The notes under the pieces: model-generated | Database searches by the model: none | What the model was told of the DNA's origin: nothing | Seen by the model: only the letters and a program-made list of their open reading frames with translations | In this document: in pieces, positions 1 to 11,300 of the stretch | How the letters are laid out: each line of letters starts with the position of its first letter | Numbering within the stretch: the first letter of the stretch is position 1 | Position numbers and translations under genes: made by a program | Assembly (NCBI GenBank): GCA_037903475.1 | Contig: JBAJFG010000367.1 | Coordinates: 62,001 to 126,000 of the forward strand | Source: Ancylostoma caninum | Lineage: Eukaryota > Nematoda > Chromadorea > Rhabditida > Ancylostomatidae | Length of the DNA stretch: 64,000 nucleotides | Reading direction: 5' to 3'

Positions 1-777
1 CTGGGGCCACTTTCAGACCTCTGACGACGACGGTTACGTTGAAACGTAAGGTCAATAAAGTTCCGCCGTAACAACCTGGTGTGGCAGAAGCAAATTACAC
101 AAATACTAGGTTGTTCTCATTGATGAAGCCACACAACTTCGATATCATCTTTATTCTTGGCTTACGTTTCGGCTAGGTCGGCCTTTCCAGAGCCTCATAG
201 AAAATGAAAAGATCTCTGTCTAGTAGGGCTTCCAGAGCCTTACCATCGTTGTCAATGTACCGGTTTTTTTAATCATCAGTGAGCCCTCCGTATCATTCAT
301 TTTATTGGCATTATTTCATTTAAATTTAATTCCGAATAGAAATATGATAAGTTGGCAACGCTTTCTTCCCGTGGTTTTATATTGTGGGTGTATGCCAGGA
401 AGAACGATAGCTGGTAATAGCTGGCTGCTATGAACCCGTGTGTCAACATCCCATGCAACTCTAGCCCCTCCCCTAGATACATACAGAGATCCACAGGCGC
501 CAACAGCTGCATGTTTGTTAAATATCTTCCATCAATGAAGGAGATTATGACGTATTTGAACAAGATTTGGTGGTGCGAAGGCTTAATTTTCATTGAAATA
601 AGACACATCACCGCTACGGGTTATTACGTTTTTATCGTAGAACCCAAAAATCCGCATTCGATCTAGCCCTGAATCAGATAAAGTCTTCGGTACTTCGTAC
701 AGAGTAGGCTAGCGCGCGCATCGTGCGACATGGGCGTGGCAACCGTTACATGGGGTACGCGGTGGGGCTGGCAGCTG
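1..777. other. No recognised feature
   Basis: I see no protein family, RNA gene or clear repeat here. Two overlapping short open frames on opposite strands around 297-666 have no recognisable motif. By position this should be an intron of the LRCH-like gene or sequence between its leucine-rich-repeat exons, but no repeat-type exon (LxxLxLxxN pattern) is visible. Confidence 0.4.
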
Positions 778-825
778 TCACGAGCTATCGTTCTTCCAGA
801 CCGCCACCCCTATATTGTAGACCGA

Positions 826-1255
826 GCCAGAGCGCCACTTCGCGGCGCTCTGACTCGGACCCGTGTGCCACGTTACCTCCGGGCTAGGTAAACTCTGGAA
901 AAAAAGGAACCCCGAGCCAGAGCGCCGCTTCGCGGCGCTCTGACTCGGACCCGTGTGCCACGTTACCTCCGGGCTAGGTAAACTCTGGAAAAAAAGGAAC
1001 CCCGAGCCAGAGCGCCGCTTCGCGGCGCTCTGACTCGGACCCGTGTGCCACGTTACCTCCGGGCTAGGTAAACTCTGGAAAAAAAGGAACCCGAGCCAGA
1101 GCGCCGCTTCGCGGCGCTCTGACTCGGACCCGTGTGCCACGTTACCTCCGGGCTAGGTAAACTCTGGAAAAAAAGGAACCCCGAGCCAGAGCGCCGCTTC
1201 GCGGCGCTCTGACTCGGACCCGTGTGCCACGTTACCTCCGGGCTAGGTAAACTCT
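826..1255. repeat. 90-bp tandem repeat with hairpin in each unit
   Basis: About five copies of a 90-bp unit (one unit is 89 bp) follow each other almost without change. Each unit holds a perfect inverted repeat, AGAGCGCCGC / GCGGCGCTCT, around a TTC loop, then a spacer ending in a run of A. Because the period is a multiple of three, a long open frame appears on the minus strand; I regard it as an artefact. Confidence 0.9.
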
Positions 1256-1326
1256 AATCACTGTCATCCGCGAAGCGCAGCAAGCGCAGTGATCAGCTTC
1301 GCCGCGCTTCGCGGATGACAGTGATT
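1256..1326. repeat. Perfect 23-bp inverted repeat (hairpin) capping the tandem array
   Basis: Arms at 1256-1278 and 1304-1326 are exact reverse complements (AATCACTGTCATCCGCG...), separated by 25 bp that also contains GCGAAGC-type words. It directly abuts the last 90-bp unit and may be the terminal part of the same element. Confidence 0.85.
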
Positions 1327-1773
1327 TTCTGCGAAGCTGCGTAGCTCCTAAACGTTTGAAGGTTAACTCTTATTATGTTCAATATAAATAGCTATGATAT
1401 AAAAAGCTTCTACATGGTCCTTTCTATGAGTAGCAACACAGGTCCTCACGTGGTAAAGTCGTTTTCATTTGGGATAGCGCTGAAATTCGAAACTGTTATG
1501 GTTCGGGCACAATTAGCTTTTTTTTGTAAGCCCAATATTAAGCTCATGGAGTGCACCATTTGTTCCCCTGACCGTTAATTTCTAATTGCCATTACTACTT
1601 AATGCTTTAGAAGGAGTGCAGCGAAAATTTCCGTAAAACTCTGCTGTATTTGGATGATTCACGGCTCTGGTTGCGAAATCACACTTCATCAGTGGTCCTC
1701 CCATCTGCTTTAAAGATCCAAGATATTCCGTTTTCGTTGCAAATTAGATGTCCTAATTGAAGATTTCCATGTT

Positions 1774-2000
1774 GTACACATACATATACAGGAAGCTCCA
1801 AATGTTCGCAGTCAAGAGGGCGTGGCCACGGCGCGGCTCCTTGATCAGACAGAGGCGCTCTCTATGTTGCCTCTGGCTTCTCTGACTCTGCAGACAACCA
1901 GTGGCAGCATGCCGAGCGCCTGTGTCTCTGCCCAAAGCCGCGTCGTGGCCACGTCCCTCTTGACTGCGGACGTTTGGAGCTTCCTGTACATGGGCGTGTC
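1774..2000. mobile_element. Foldback MITE
   Basis: The left half (CAGGAAGCTCCAAATG..., followed by AGTCAAGAGGGCGTGGCC) is repeated in inverted, diverged form in the right half, so the whole stretch folds on itself with its centre near 1890. No transposase is encoded. Overlapping open frames on both strands here come from the symmetry. I could not fix a target duplication. Confidence 0.7.
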
Positions 2001-2203
2001 ATTGGGCGTGTCAATTTTCGCAATTGAGCCCGTGGCGGCGGGCAAAAGAGGTGGGGCGAGGCGAGTGGATCAATGACAGCGTGACCGGTCATCCCTCGCG
2101 CGGCGATGGGGGGGGGGGGGTCTGCGCTTTATATAGAGTAAGATAGAGTAAGATACTAACGAGGTACCCACAGTAATTATGAAATAACCCCTTTCCGTTG
2201 CAG

Positions 2204-2310
2204 GGCCGCGAACATATCGTTAAATGGATGGATATTGAAGCTAGTACGGGAGTACACCAAGATCTTTCAGAATATTGTGATAATGGTCGCAATGATTTCA
2301 TGTTCCAGAA
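2204..2310 (+). CDS. LRCH-like exon: post-LRR segment
   Basis: The exon starts after a TTCCGTTGCAG acceptor and reads GREHIVKWMDIEAS..., which lines up with the segment directly after the last leucine-rich repeat of LRCH proteins. The donor is gttagc; the exon ends in phase 2 and a 77-bp intron follows. An alternative donor at 2244 would give a shorter exon. Confidence 0.75.
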
Positions 2311-5300
2311 GTTAGCTGGTGGCAGGTGCTGTTACATTCTCGACAAAAGTTCAGTGGAAAAGTGTTCAAATTCTATAGATTTCTCAGAAGTAATGTCGAC
2401 GCCAGCTTGCCCTCAACTGTGGAAATACGTCCACAACACTTGCTATCTGGTAACGTTGCTGCAAGCGATTCTGGTTATGCAAGTACCACTGATGATCACA
2501 GACTCCATCATGAGGTTCGTTGTTCTTTTTTTTTTTCATGGAGCTTGCGTAACACATTATCCTTAAATCAGCTATCGTCTTCTTCCTATACAGGGTGCGG
2601 AGAGCATAGAGTGATCTGACGTGTCAGAACAAGGACCCCTTTAAAGAGCGAGGCTGATTGCGCTATGTGGTCCACGATTGTCTGAAACTGTGCCTTCTCG
2701 CTTTCGCCGTTTTGCTAATTCCTTTTCTGTACATGCCTATTAAGTAGGATAGACACTGGTCTGGTTCGATTCATGAACAGCCGTATGATTACTTTTTGAG
2801 ACATACAGTTCCAAGGTCCAGGTGTCACCTTTAATTTTGGAGTTCGGAAGAACTCAGTTCTTCGATCTGAGTTCCCTTCATAAAGTTCATGTAAGTGTAT
2901 AAAGAAGAATTGCCTGTGGTATAGAGAAGTAGAAGGTTATCTGTTGCAGCTGTACGCAACTGTACCGAGATCATCATGCTTATTTTTTCTTATTGCGCCA
3001 GAGAAAAGCAAACCAATGACATCGCAATCCTAATTTCATCCAATACTGTGGATGGTGCTGTAAAAAAGAAACTCGAGCAAACCCAAAGGAAACCAAAATG
3101 TACAAATGGGCAGAGGTGGAGGTACAGGCAACAAAATTCGATTCAAGAAACTGACGAATGTTAATAAGCCAAATTGTTCAAGCCTGCTCCAAAATTCAAG
3201 GGACTTTTTTTCATAATTCCGAGACTTAAAATATCCTTTGAAGTAACTATACGACTTTATGCCTTAAAACTGCCACCACCAAATAAGCCCGGCATGGATT
3301 CCATTATGAATCACTTTTGAGTAGTATTTGGCTTGGAGAGCACCAAAGCTTCTAGACTTAATTCCTGTACGTAACCTGGCGAGCACTGGAGTTCAACACA
3401 CTTGTTTTAGCCTACTTGTTCACCCCTTCCGAACCCTTCAGTAAGCACGAACTTCATGCTAAACCGTAGCTCATCTCTTAACAAAATACAAGAGCATATT
3501 TCGGACTTGGGCTGATAGCTAAGAGTGGTGAAGCAATTGGACTGTAATTTTTCTTTGTACGGGGCAGAAAATAAGGCCAGGCTGAGACTAACTCTCACTA
3601 GTTTTCATTGTTACATGTTTGGGATCTTGTCGGGTTTCGGGGTTCTGAGGGATATATTTAAAGCTAGCTCATTTCTGATGCGAAAAACGGGAGGAACCAA
3701 CGGAACTGGGGTGTTTTTCGTGCATTTGAATGTATGTCCCTCAAATGTTCAAGGGTCCCGCCATGAGCGCATAACTAGTAGATTGGTTGTGGATCGTAGC
3801 TGCGCCTCTATTCTCACGCAAACCACCCCACTTTCCTGGATTTCTCGCTTATTTGGCGCCGTTTCACCGCTTATTGTATGCTTTACGTTCTTCAAAGTCC
3901 CAAAACTCGTCCAAGTGCTGGAAACGAAAATCAATGGGGATCCTGCCTTTGGAAGACGTATTTTTCAGCTCGGAGCTAATGTTTGTCATAGCAAGATTAC
4001 TGCATGTTCTGAGGAAATGAACAAGAAAGTTTGCATGATGGTCAACGGCACAGATCCAGGTAACCTGTTATTATGCTTTTGATACGTACCAAAAAATACC
4101 CTTCTTGTAGCCTGCTTACCTTCGCCAAGATCGTGCTTGAAGTTTACTGATGTCTCCTCTGTTACTGCTGGACCGAATACTAAAAGTGATAGAATGATGA
4201 TTAATGGTGTCCACAAAGATGAGGTAAGCAGAACTCTCTCGATAAGTCCACTTATAGACGGCTTCTTACGGCAACGATGTGCCGTAGCCAAATGCAACAT
4301 TTCTGGTACCAAACTCTGCATAACAGGAATGATATGGATTTGATAACAAAGAAAGGATACTGATGGCATTAGAGTGGCATTTCATATTAGAATATTTGCT
4401 CCCTTATGCAGTATGCTGTGGATCTCGAATCATTTTTTATGCGATCTCGATTTTTTTTCAATTTTCCTGTTCGTTTTTCTGTAGTTAACTACTTTTTTTG
4501 TGCACAGACTTCTCGTTGCACATGTCCATGGCTCTTCATAGTCTCTCATATCAAACCCGCCCCGATTCTTCAACTACGACCTACGGAAATTTTCACTTCT
4601 GCTTTGGAAGCGTAGAGTTGAGTCAAGAAGAAAGGATACTGGGCAGCATAAGCGTTGAGTCAATGGCATTGGCTTGCTTTTGTTGCTGTTCGCAGCAGCA
4701 AATAACATAGTTGGCTGAATTAGCAATTCCCAGCGTTTGTAACGCATTCAGTTTGGTGTTGTCTATCTGGATAGGATTTGACCGTCCTGGATTGGTGCTA
4801 TCTGGTTCGCTGTCAGGTTCATAGGTGGAATAGTTGTGAGAACGGGTCCGTGAAAGTGAAGGTTGGCGAGAGAAATCGTAGATGGCTGAGTGAAGGTCAC
4901 TCAACGCCAGGGGCGTCGACCGGGGGGGGCGGGGTAGGAGGGGGATTATCCTGAGCATTCGTGGTTTTTACGATTTTGACAGCATTATTTTCTAAAAACT
5001 GGAAAAGTGTTGAGGAAACATGATTAAGTGGTAGTGGCAGAGTAACAGTACTACTGGAAAATATTCGGAGATTGGAGCTGAAGGGAAACTATGGATGAGA
5101 ATAGACTATAGTTAACACATTCGAAGAGGAGCTTCGAATATTCGAATATCGAATATTCGACTCTTCAGAAACCATTCGAACGAATGAATATTATTCGAAC
5201 GTCCAATGTCAGAAGTATTCGAATTCGAATATTCGAATACCGAGGGTTTCGAATACTCGAATATTCGAATGTTCGAATATTTGAGAAGCATTTGCTAGAG

Positions 5301-8300
5301 AAATCTCTGCGAATATCGCCTGACATCAAAGAAGCTTGTCTCGAGTGATTAGTTCGTTCTTCATCGTAAAGCTTCGACAGTAAACCTAGCACAGAACAAC
5401 GAAAGCAAAACTTCAATAGTAAGTATCTCAAGGAAAGACGACAACAGGAGTTATGGTCTCTCTCATAAGTGTGGACATTTGCCAAGATATCAAAGGGGAA
5501 AAGAGAACGGAGAAATGGGTACGGAACGCAGGGAAGTAGTTGCGAAGAGAAGGTACAATGAGCAAATACTATAAAAGTAGCACGAGGAAAATTTAGACCA
5601 ATCATACACTACGATGTTCTGAAAGCATATTGTTCTCCTGGTGCCTTACTGCAGATCTGCAGATATTTCGTAATCGTGGTGATGATGCGTATAATCTGCT
5701 TTATTTTACGCGAAAGTTGTGTTGCTAACGCTGTCCGGTTACATCCCTAGTACCGCTAAAGGATACACGCTAGTTTTTTTGCTTTGAATGGCGATCGAAT
5801 ATCGAATATGGGCTTCGAATACTCGAATATATTCGAATAGTGCGACCTGTCGAATATTCGAATTCGAATATGTTCGAATATTGGGGGATTCTCGAATATT
5901 CGACTATTCTGTGCTGTCTCTGTCACTTCTATAAAAACGAGCAAACTAACCTTCTTATGCCACGCGGGACTTTCTACAGAGCAGCACAAAGATAGCAACG
6001 AATGATCGACACGACTGGGATGTTAACCCGCAGCGAAAGACCTCAAACTTGGGTAATTAAACCTTTATTAAAACATTTAAACACGAACAATACGAATCGA
6101 CAACGATATAAACAAACAAGTAGAAAGTACAAAGATACATTAGTGCATGACCACAAAACAGCAGTGAATAGTTTCTTCATCTGAAGGAGAGTGTGATCCA
6201 AAAAAGGTAGGTGAAGTCCAAACGAGTGTCGTGGCCTCGGCGATTGTGGAGTTTAAATACTTTAGATTCGCGCGCGGTTCTCTTTGGCGCGTTGATTTGA
6301 ATTTGATTTTATTGATGGTTTTTGATCTGCGCGCGGCGCCTAAGGTGCTGATGGTCAAGTCAGCACACTGGGGCCCCGGGAAGGTGGAGATGTGTGTGTC
6401 GAGTGAGAGCGTGTGATCAGAGTAATTTGTTTTGTCTATGTATCGTGTGGATTGTCGAAGTTATAGCGAAAAGTATAGAAACCTAAGCCCGTGGAGTTGC
6501 TGAGAAGTATTCCCAACTTGCGATTACTTCTCGGCAACGCCTCTTCTCCTCCGGCAGGAGGCAGAGTGCTGTGTGGTGGTCTTCACTGTTACAGTACTTG
6601 CAATGCGTTTGTTGCGGACACGGTGAAGGACATAGCTTAAGACATTTCTTACATAAAGCCGCATTCTCTACAATCTGAATGCGGTCTTCTACCTTCAAAA
6701 CTCTGAAACACGAATCTGATGTGTGCTCACCTACAGAACAGCAAAATGAACACCCTAAGTTTGCGTCTTCACGCCTAAACAACAGCGTTTTCCTTCGAGT
6801 GAATATCCGATCATTAATCGCTTCCAACTCCTTTAGCCTGCGCCTTGCATTCGCAACGTTAAAAGGCTCAGATCCAACTGTTTCCGATGTGGTTGGTGTC
6901 TGCTCGTGGTATGTCCACTCCGTGATGCCATCTTGCTGCGGTTGCGCGGCTATGTCCTTGACCTGGACTAACGTCCTCAACTGTGCTTGAAAGAGCTTTT
7001 CTGCGTCCTCCTGCTGCTGACGGGCTATGCGGGCAAGTGTGGCTTGTGTGGAGTTCATGAAAGCATTCAGCTGCTCTTGGACTTGGTCGAGCCTGCTGTT
7101 CACGGTCGTGTAATCGCAACTGGATTGGCGTGCCTCCAAGAGATGCTCCATGTGTGTAAGTTTATCCAGAAGCGCGCTGTCTGGTCCAATGTCCACGTAG
7201 TAGTCGACCTTCAGCTTCTGAGTCTCGGCAAGAAGTTGATCGATGTGTTCGATCTCGCGTTGGAGGATCTCTGTGTTCACGGCATGACTATTCGGTCTCT
7301 GTGCCGACCTCTCCTTTTCCTCGAACTTGGTTCTGCGAGACTGCTTTGCTGCGCCGGCTTCGATCAAAAGACGGTAAATCTCCCACAGTATATGGCCGAA
7401 ATGAAGATCTGCGAGCATCCTCTGCTTGGTGACGTTCAACGAGACGACCGTTTCCGAGATGGTTTCGTGAATGCGCTTGAGTTGAGAGTCGTGGGGATTG
7501 TTGGCTAGCCACTGTCGCACGCTGTTGTAATTGTCTTCCTTTTAGTGCTTTTAGTGTTGGGGCCATTTTGTGAGTTCTACGGTTTGAGGTCTACTAGGGT
7601 TAGAGGCTTACTGGATTCAAACACACAATTACCTACGTTGATCCCTTTGCTGTGCAATCGATGCGCGCGTACTTGGGTTCAGCCGGGTGTGGGACTAAAT
7701 GGACACAATGGTGTTGTAGTATTAGTGCGCTGGCAAGTGTATGCTACCTTATTGTGTTGGCGTGGGTGATGTGTTGTTGTGTTGATTTTTTGTTGAAGTT
7801 AACAACAACTGCAACAACAAACGTAAAAAAGAAAAAATGTAAAAGGAAGGTAGCAATTCAAAGGAAAAAGGAAGTGTGTAAAAAGGAAGTGTGTATGTCT
7901 GTAAAACGAGAACACTTTGGTAGCTTCCGTACCTTGTACCTTTTTGTGCTTTACTCGACTCCAAACGAGATGCTTCGACGTGCCGTTTGTGCGCGGATAA
8001 ATTTGTGCTTCCAACAACCGACTGTTTTGTGTAGAGTAACGATGAATGTTGATCACACCTTCAAAAAGGAAAATGGATCGATGTAGGTACTGTGTACAGT
8101 TGTGTAAAAAAGTCGATAGCTATAGTGTATCGATTAGCTTTGTCTGTATCCAAAAGTCGGCCCAGTTAAAAATTGGCCGATGCACCAGTTTTTGTGCTGT
8201 CTCTGTCACTTCTATAAAAAAACGAGCAAACTAACCTTCTTATGCCACGCGGGACTTTCTACAGAACAGCACAAAGTTAGCAACGAATGACCGACACGAC

Positions 8301-11300
8301 TGGGATGTTAACCCGCAGCGAAAGACCTCAAACTTGGGTAATTAAACCTTTATTAAAACATTTAAACACGAACAATACGAATCGACAACGATATAAACAA
8401 ACAAGTAGAAAGTACAAAGATACATTAGTGCATGACCACAAAACAGCAGTGAATAGTTTCTTCATCTGAAGGAGAGTGTGATCCAAAAAAGGTAGGTGAA
8501 GTCCAAACGAGTGTCGTGGCCTCGGCGATTGTGGAGTTTAAATACTTTAGATTCGCGCGCGGTTCTCTTTGGCGCGTTGATTTGAATTTGATTTTATTGA
8601 TGGTTTTTGATCTGCGCGCGGCGCCTAAGGTGCTGATGGTCAAGTCAGCACATATTCGAATATTCGAATATTCGAATTTTTCGAATATTTACTCGAATAC
8701 GAATATTCGGGTTAGAACTATAGAATAGACTGGAGAAAAAATGAATTTTTTTGAATTTTCAACGTTTATTTTCAGAAATATCCGGAACCCGACTGCAAAA
8801 CTCTAATGTGAGAACAAGTAAGCACAACATAGTGACTTTAAAGGAAAATTCACTTTATGCATAGATCGCATAATATTATCAGAACGGCGTGCCAAATCTC
8901 TGAAAAAATTCAGACGCGCAAAAGGAGGAACCGCCCCGCACCCCGTCTTGGGCGCAGTAGTGAACCTTTTCCAAATATCAGGTTGCTAGGAAATAGTGGA
9001 AGATTTGCTCTTTCTAAAGGTATCCAAATTTCCCTGATTGCTTTTGAATCCACGTCAAAATTTTCCTACCAATTTGGGCTGTTTTCGAAGTTTGAGTGCA
9101 TTTTTCAGGATTCATTGAAATCCTTTTCCAGATGTCAGGTTGCCAGCGTGTTCAGCTGACGATTCTGCGTCGATTGATACCTGGATGCAGGATGGATCTT
9201 CGCTGGGAAGCTCGGAATGGCGACTGGTGAGAACGCTAGAACGGGCGTTCTCATTTGCCCTTGTCCGCGTCTCTTCCATCTCTGTACATCCTCGTTTTTG
9301 CGATGAGAATGCCCGTTATAGCGTTCTCACCAACCAGCATTCCGAGCTTCCTAACGAAGATCCATCCTGCATCCAGGTATCAATCCACGCAGAATCGTCA
9401 GCTGAGCACGCTGGCAACCTAACATCCGGAAAAGGATTTCAATGAATCCTGAAAAATCCACTCAAAGTTCGAAAATAGCCCAAGTTGGTAGAAAAATTTT
9501 GACGTGGATTCAAAAGCAATCAGGGAAATTTGGATACCTTTAGAAAGAGCAAATCTTCCTCCACTTCCTAGCAACCTGACATTTGGAAAAGGTTCACTAC
9601 GGGGCGCGGCGCGGTTCCTAATTCTGCGCGTCTGAATTTTTTTTTTTCAGAAATTTGGCACGCCGTTCCGATAATATTATGGAATCTATGCATGAAGTGA
9701 ATTTTCTTTTGAAGTCACTATGTTGTGCTTACTTGTTCTCACATTAGAGTTTTGCAGTCTGGTTCCGAATATTTCTGAAAATAAACGTTGAAAATTCAAA
9801 AAAAAAATCATTTTTTCTCCAGTCTATTCTCATCCATAGTTTCCCTTCAGCTCCAATCTCTGAAAATTTCCAGTAGTACTGTTACTCTGCCACTACCACT
9901 TAATCATGTCTCCTCAACACTTCTCCGGTTTTTGAAAATAATGCTGTCAAAATCGTAAAAACCACGAATGCTCAGCATAATTTTTTTACGCAGGCTTCTA
10001 CCACAGTGGCCAACACTAAATACTTTCCAGTAGTACTTCTCTTCTTCTGCCGTGGATAAGCGTATTTTGATAGGTCTCTAGGATTACCTTGAGAAAACAA
10101 ATGCCAGAATTATGAATAAATTATTTCTAAATTCTCTTCGACGTGTCCTTCAATTCCGGATAGTCCGTGCATCACTTCATGTGGCTTATTCATTTTTCCT
10201 CACCTACATATGTTGTCATGGTCCTCCTGAGAATCCTCGCATGGAAAGAGACATCAGTGTTGTTTAGTTTTGCAATAATGCCTTCGTTACGCCATCACTT
10301 CACAAACGTCATCTTTACTTCCTCTATTCATTTGTATGTCAACTAGAGCACAGAATTACTAACAGATATTTTATCTTTGGCTGTTTGCTGCGCCACACCT
10401 TACATTGAAAAACATGTGAGCAATAATTTATCACTATCCTTGGGCTATCGTCTCCTTCACTTTTTTGACAGGAACGAACTTGTCTCCATATTGAAGTACG
10501 AAAGCCTGCAATTACAACATTTAATGCGTTTATCTGGTTTTCCTTTGCAATAACTATGATAAGTGAACTCTTTCTCCCATAGCGGGGAGGGGTTTCGCCC
10601 CCCCCCCCCCACCCCCCTCCCCCGCCAAAGTGATGGTTCCTCCCAGGGTCGACCAAAAAGTGAAGGTTGGGTGAGACTCATTCTCAGGGTATTCCACCTA
10701 TGGATCTAATCAACTTTCATATCCTACGTTTCCTAAAGTAATGTAGTCTGTAGGATTCCCAATCACGCTGGCCACGGTTGGTTTGCATGGTTGATATTCC
10801 ATGAATCCAAGCCCTGAAGTGACAAAATTATTTCGAAGGATAACATTTCTGTCGCACTTCTGGTCATGCGCTATAACTGGCGATAGATGTTATGAGCAAC
10901 GAGGAAGAGTACACCCGCGTGCTGGAAACGAAGCACAACAGTCCCGATATGGAAGAGCAAGGGTATTCGTTGGTTATCTCACACAATGATGATATTCGAG
11001 CGTATCATCGCCACCGTCAACATCGTGCGACTTTGCACCAACCAGTGTAGTGATGCTACCTAGTGCGTGTGGCTCCTTATCGAAAAGCACCATCAGTAGA
11101 AAAAACCGTTATATCTCGCTTTTCTTCACCTATGGAAGCCTTTGACCGCGTCCTACAGGAACTAATTTAGTACGCGCTGCGAATGCACGCCATTCCCGCG
11201 GTCCCTCTACGTCGACCCAAAGAGTCAAGTGAAGGTAGCCGCTGGTACATCTGCAGAATCTTCTTTCTCCGTTGGCGTGCGCCAGGATTCCACTCTACGC

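Larger units (their letters stand above)
5910..8652 (-). mobile_element. Complete gag-only BEL/Pao LTR retrotransposon
   Basis: Two LTRs of 458 and 460 bp start TGTGCTG and end CAGCACA. The element is flanked by a 5-bp target duplication, TATTC (5905-5909 and 8653-8657). The LTRs differ by only a few substitutions and one small indel, so the insertion is young. The 1.8-kb interior encodes Gag only; there is no protease, reverse transcriptase or integrase, so it must depend on another element. It sits inside a TTCGAATA array. No clear purine tract is visible next to the downstream LTR. Confidence 0.9.
5107..8722. mobile_element. hAT-like non-autonomous DNA transposon, TTCGAATA type (copy 1)
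   Basis: The ends are TATAGTTAAC and the inverted GTTAGAACTATA. An exact 8-bp target duplication, GAATAGAC, lies at 5099-5106 and 8723-8730. Dense TTCGAATA words occupy 5114-5290, 5785-5909 and 8653-8710. Without the nested LTR element it is about 870 bp and encodes no transposase. The 8-bp duplication fits the hAT superfamily, but the TATA start is not the usual hAT terminus, so the class is tentative. Confidence 0.75.
4945..9981. mobile_element. Long foldback element split by younger insertions
   Basis: The left arm (4945-5106 continuing at 8731 to about 9255) and the right arm (about 9301-9981) are inverted copies of roughly 700 bp with a loop of about 45 bp. The interruption between 5106 and 8731 is exactly the inserted TTCGAATA element, and the right arm shows the uninterrupted target (GATGAGAATAGACTGGAG). 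No protein is encoded. I found no target duplication for the foldback itself. Confidence 0.85.

Noticed and set aside
778..1140. 120-codon minus-strand open frame
   Set aside because: It is produced by the 90-bp tandem repeat.
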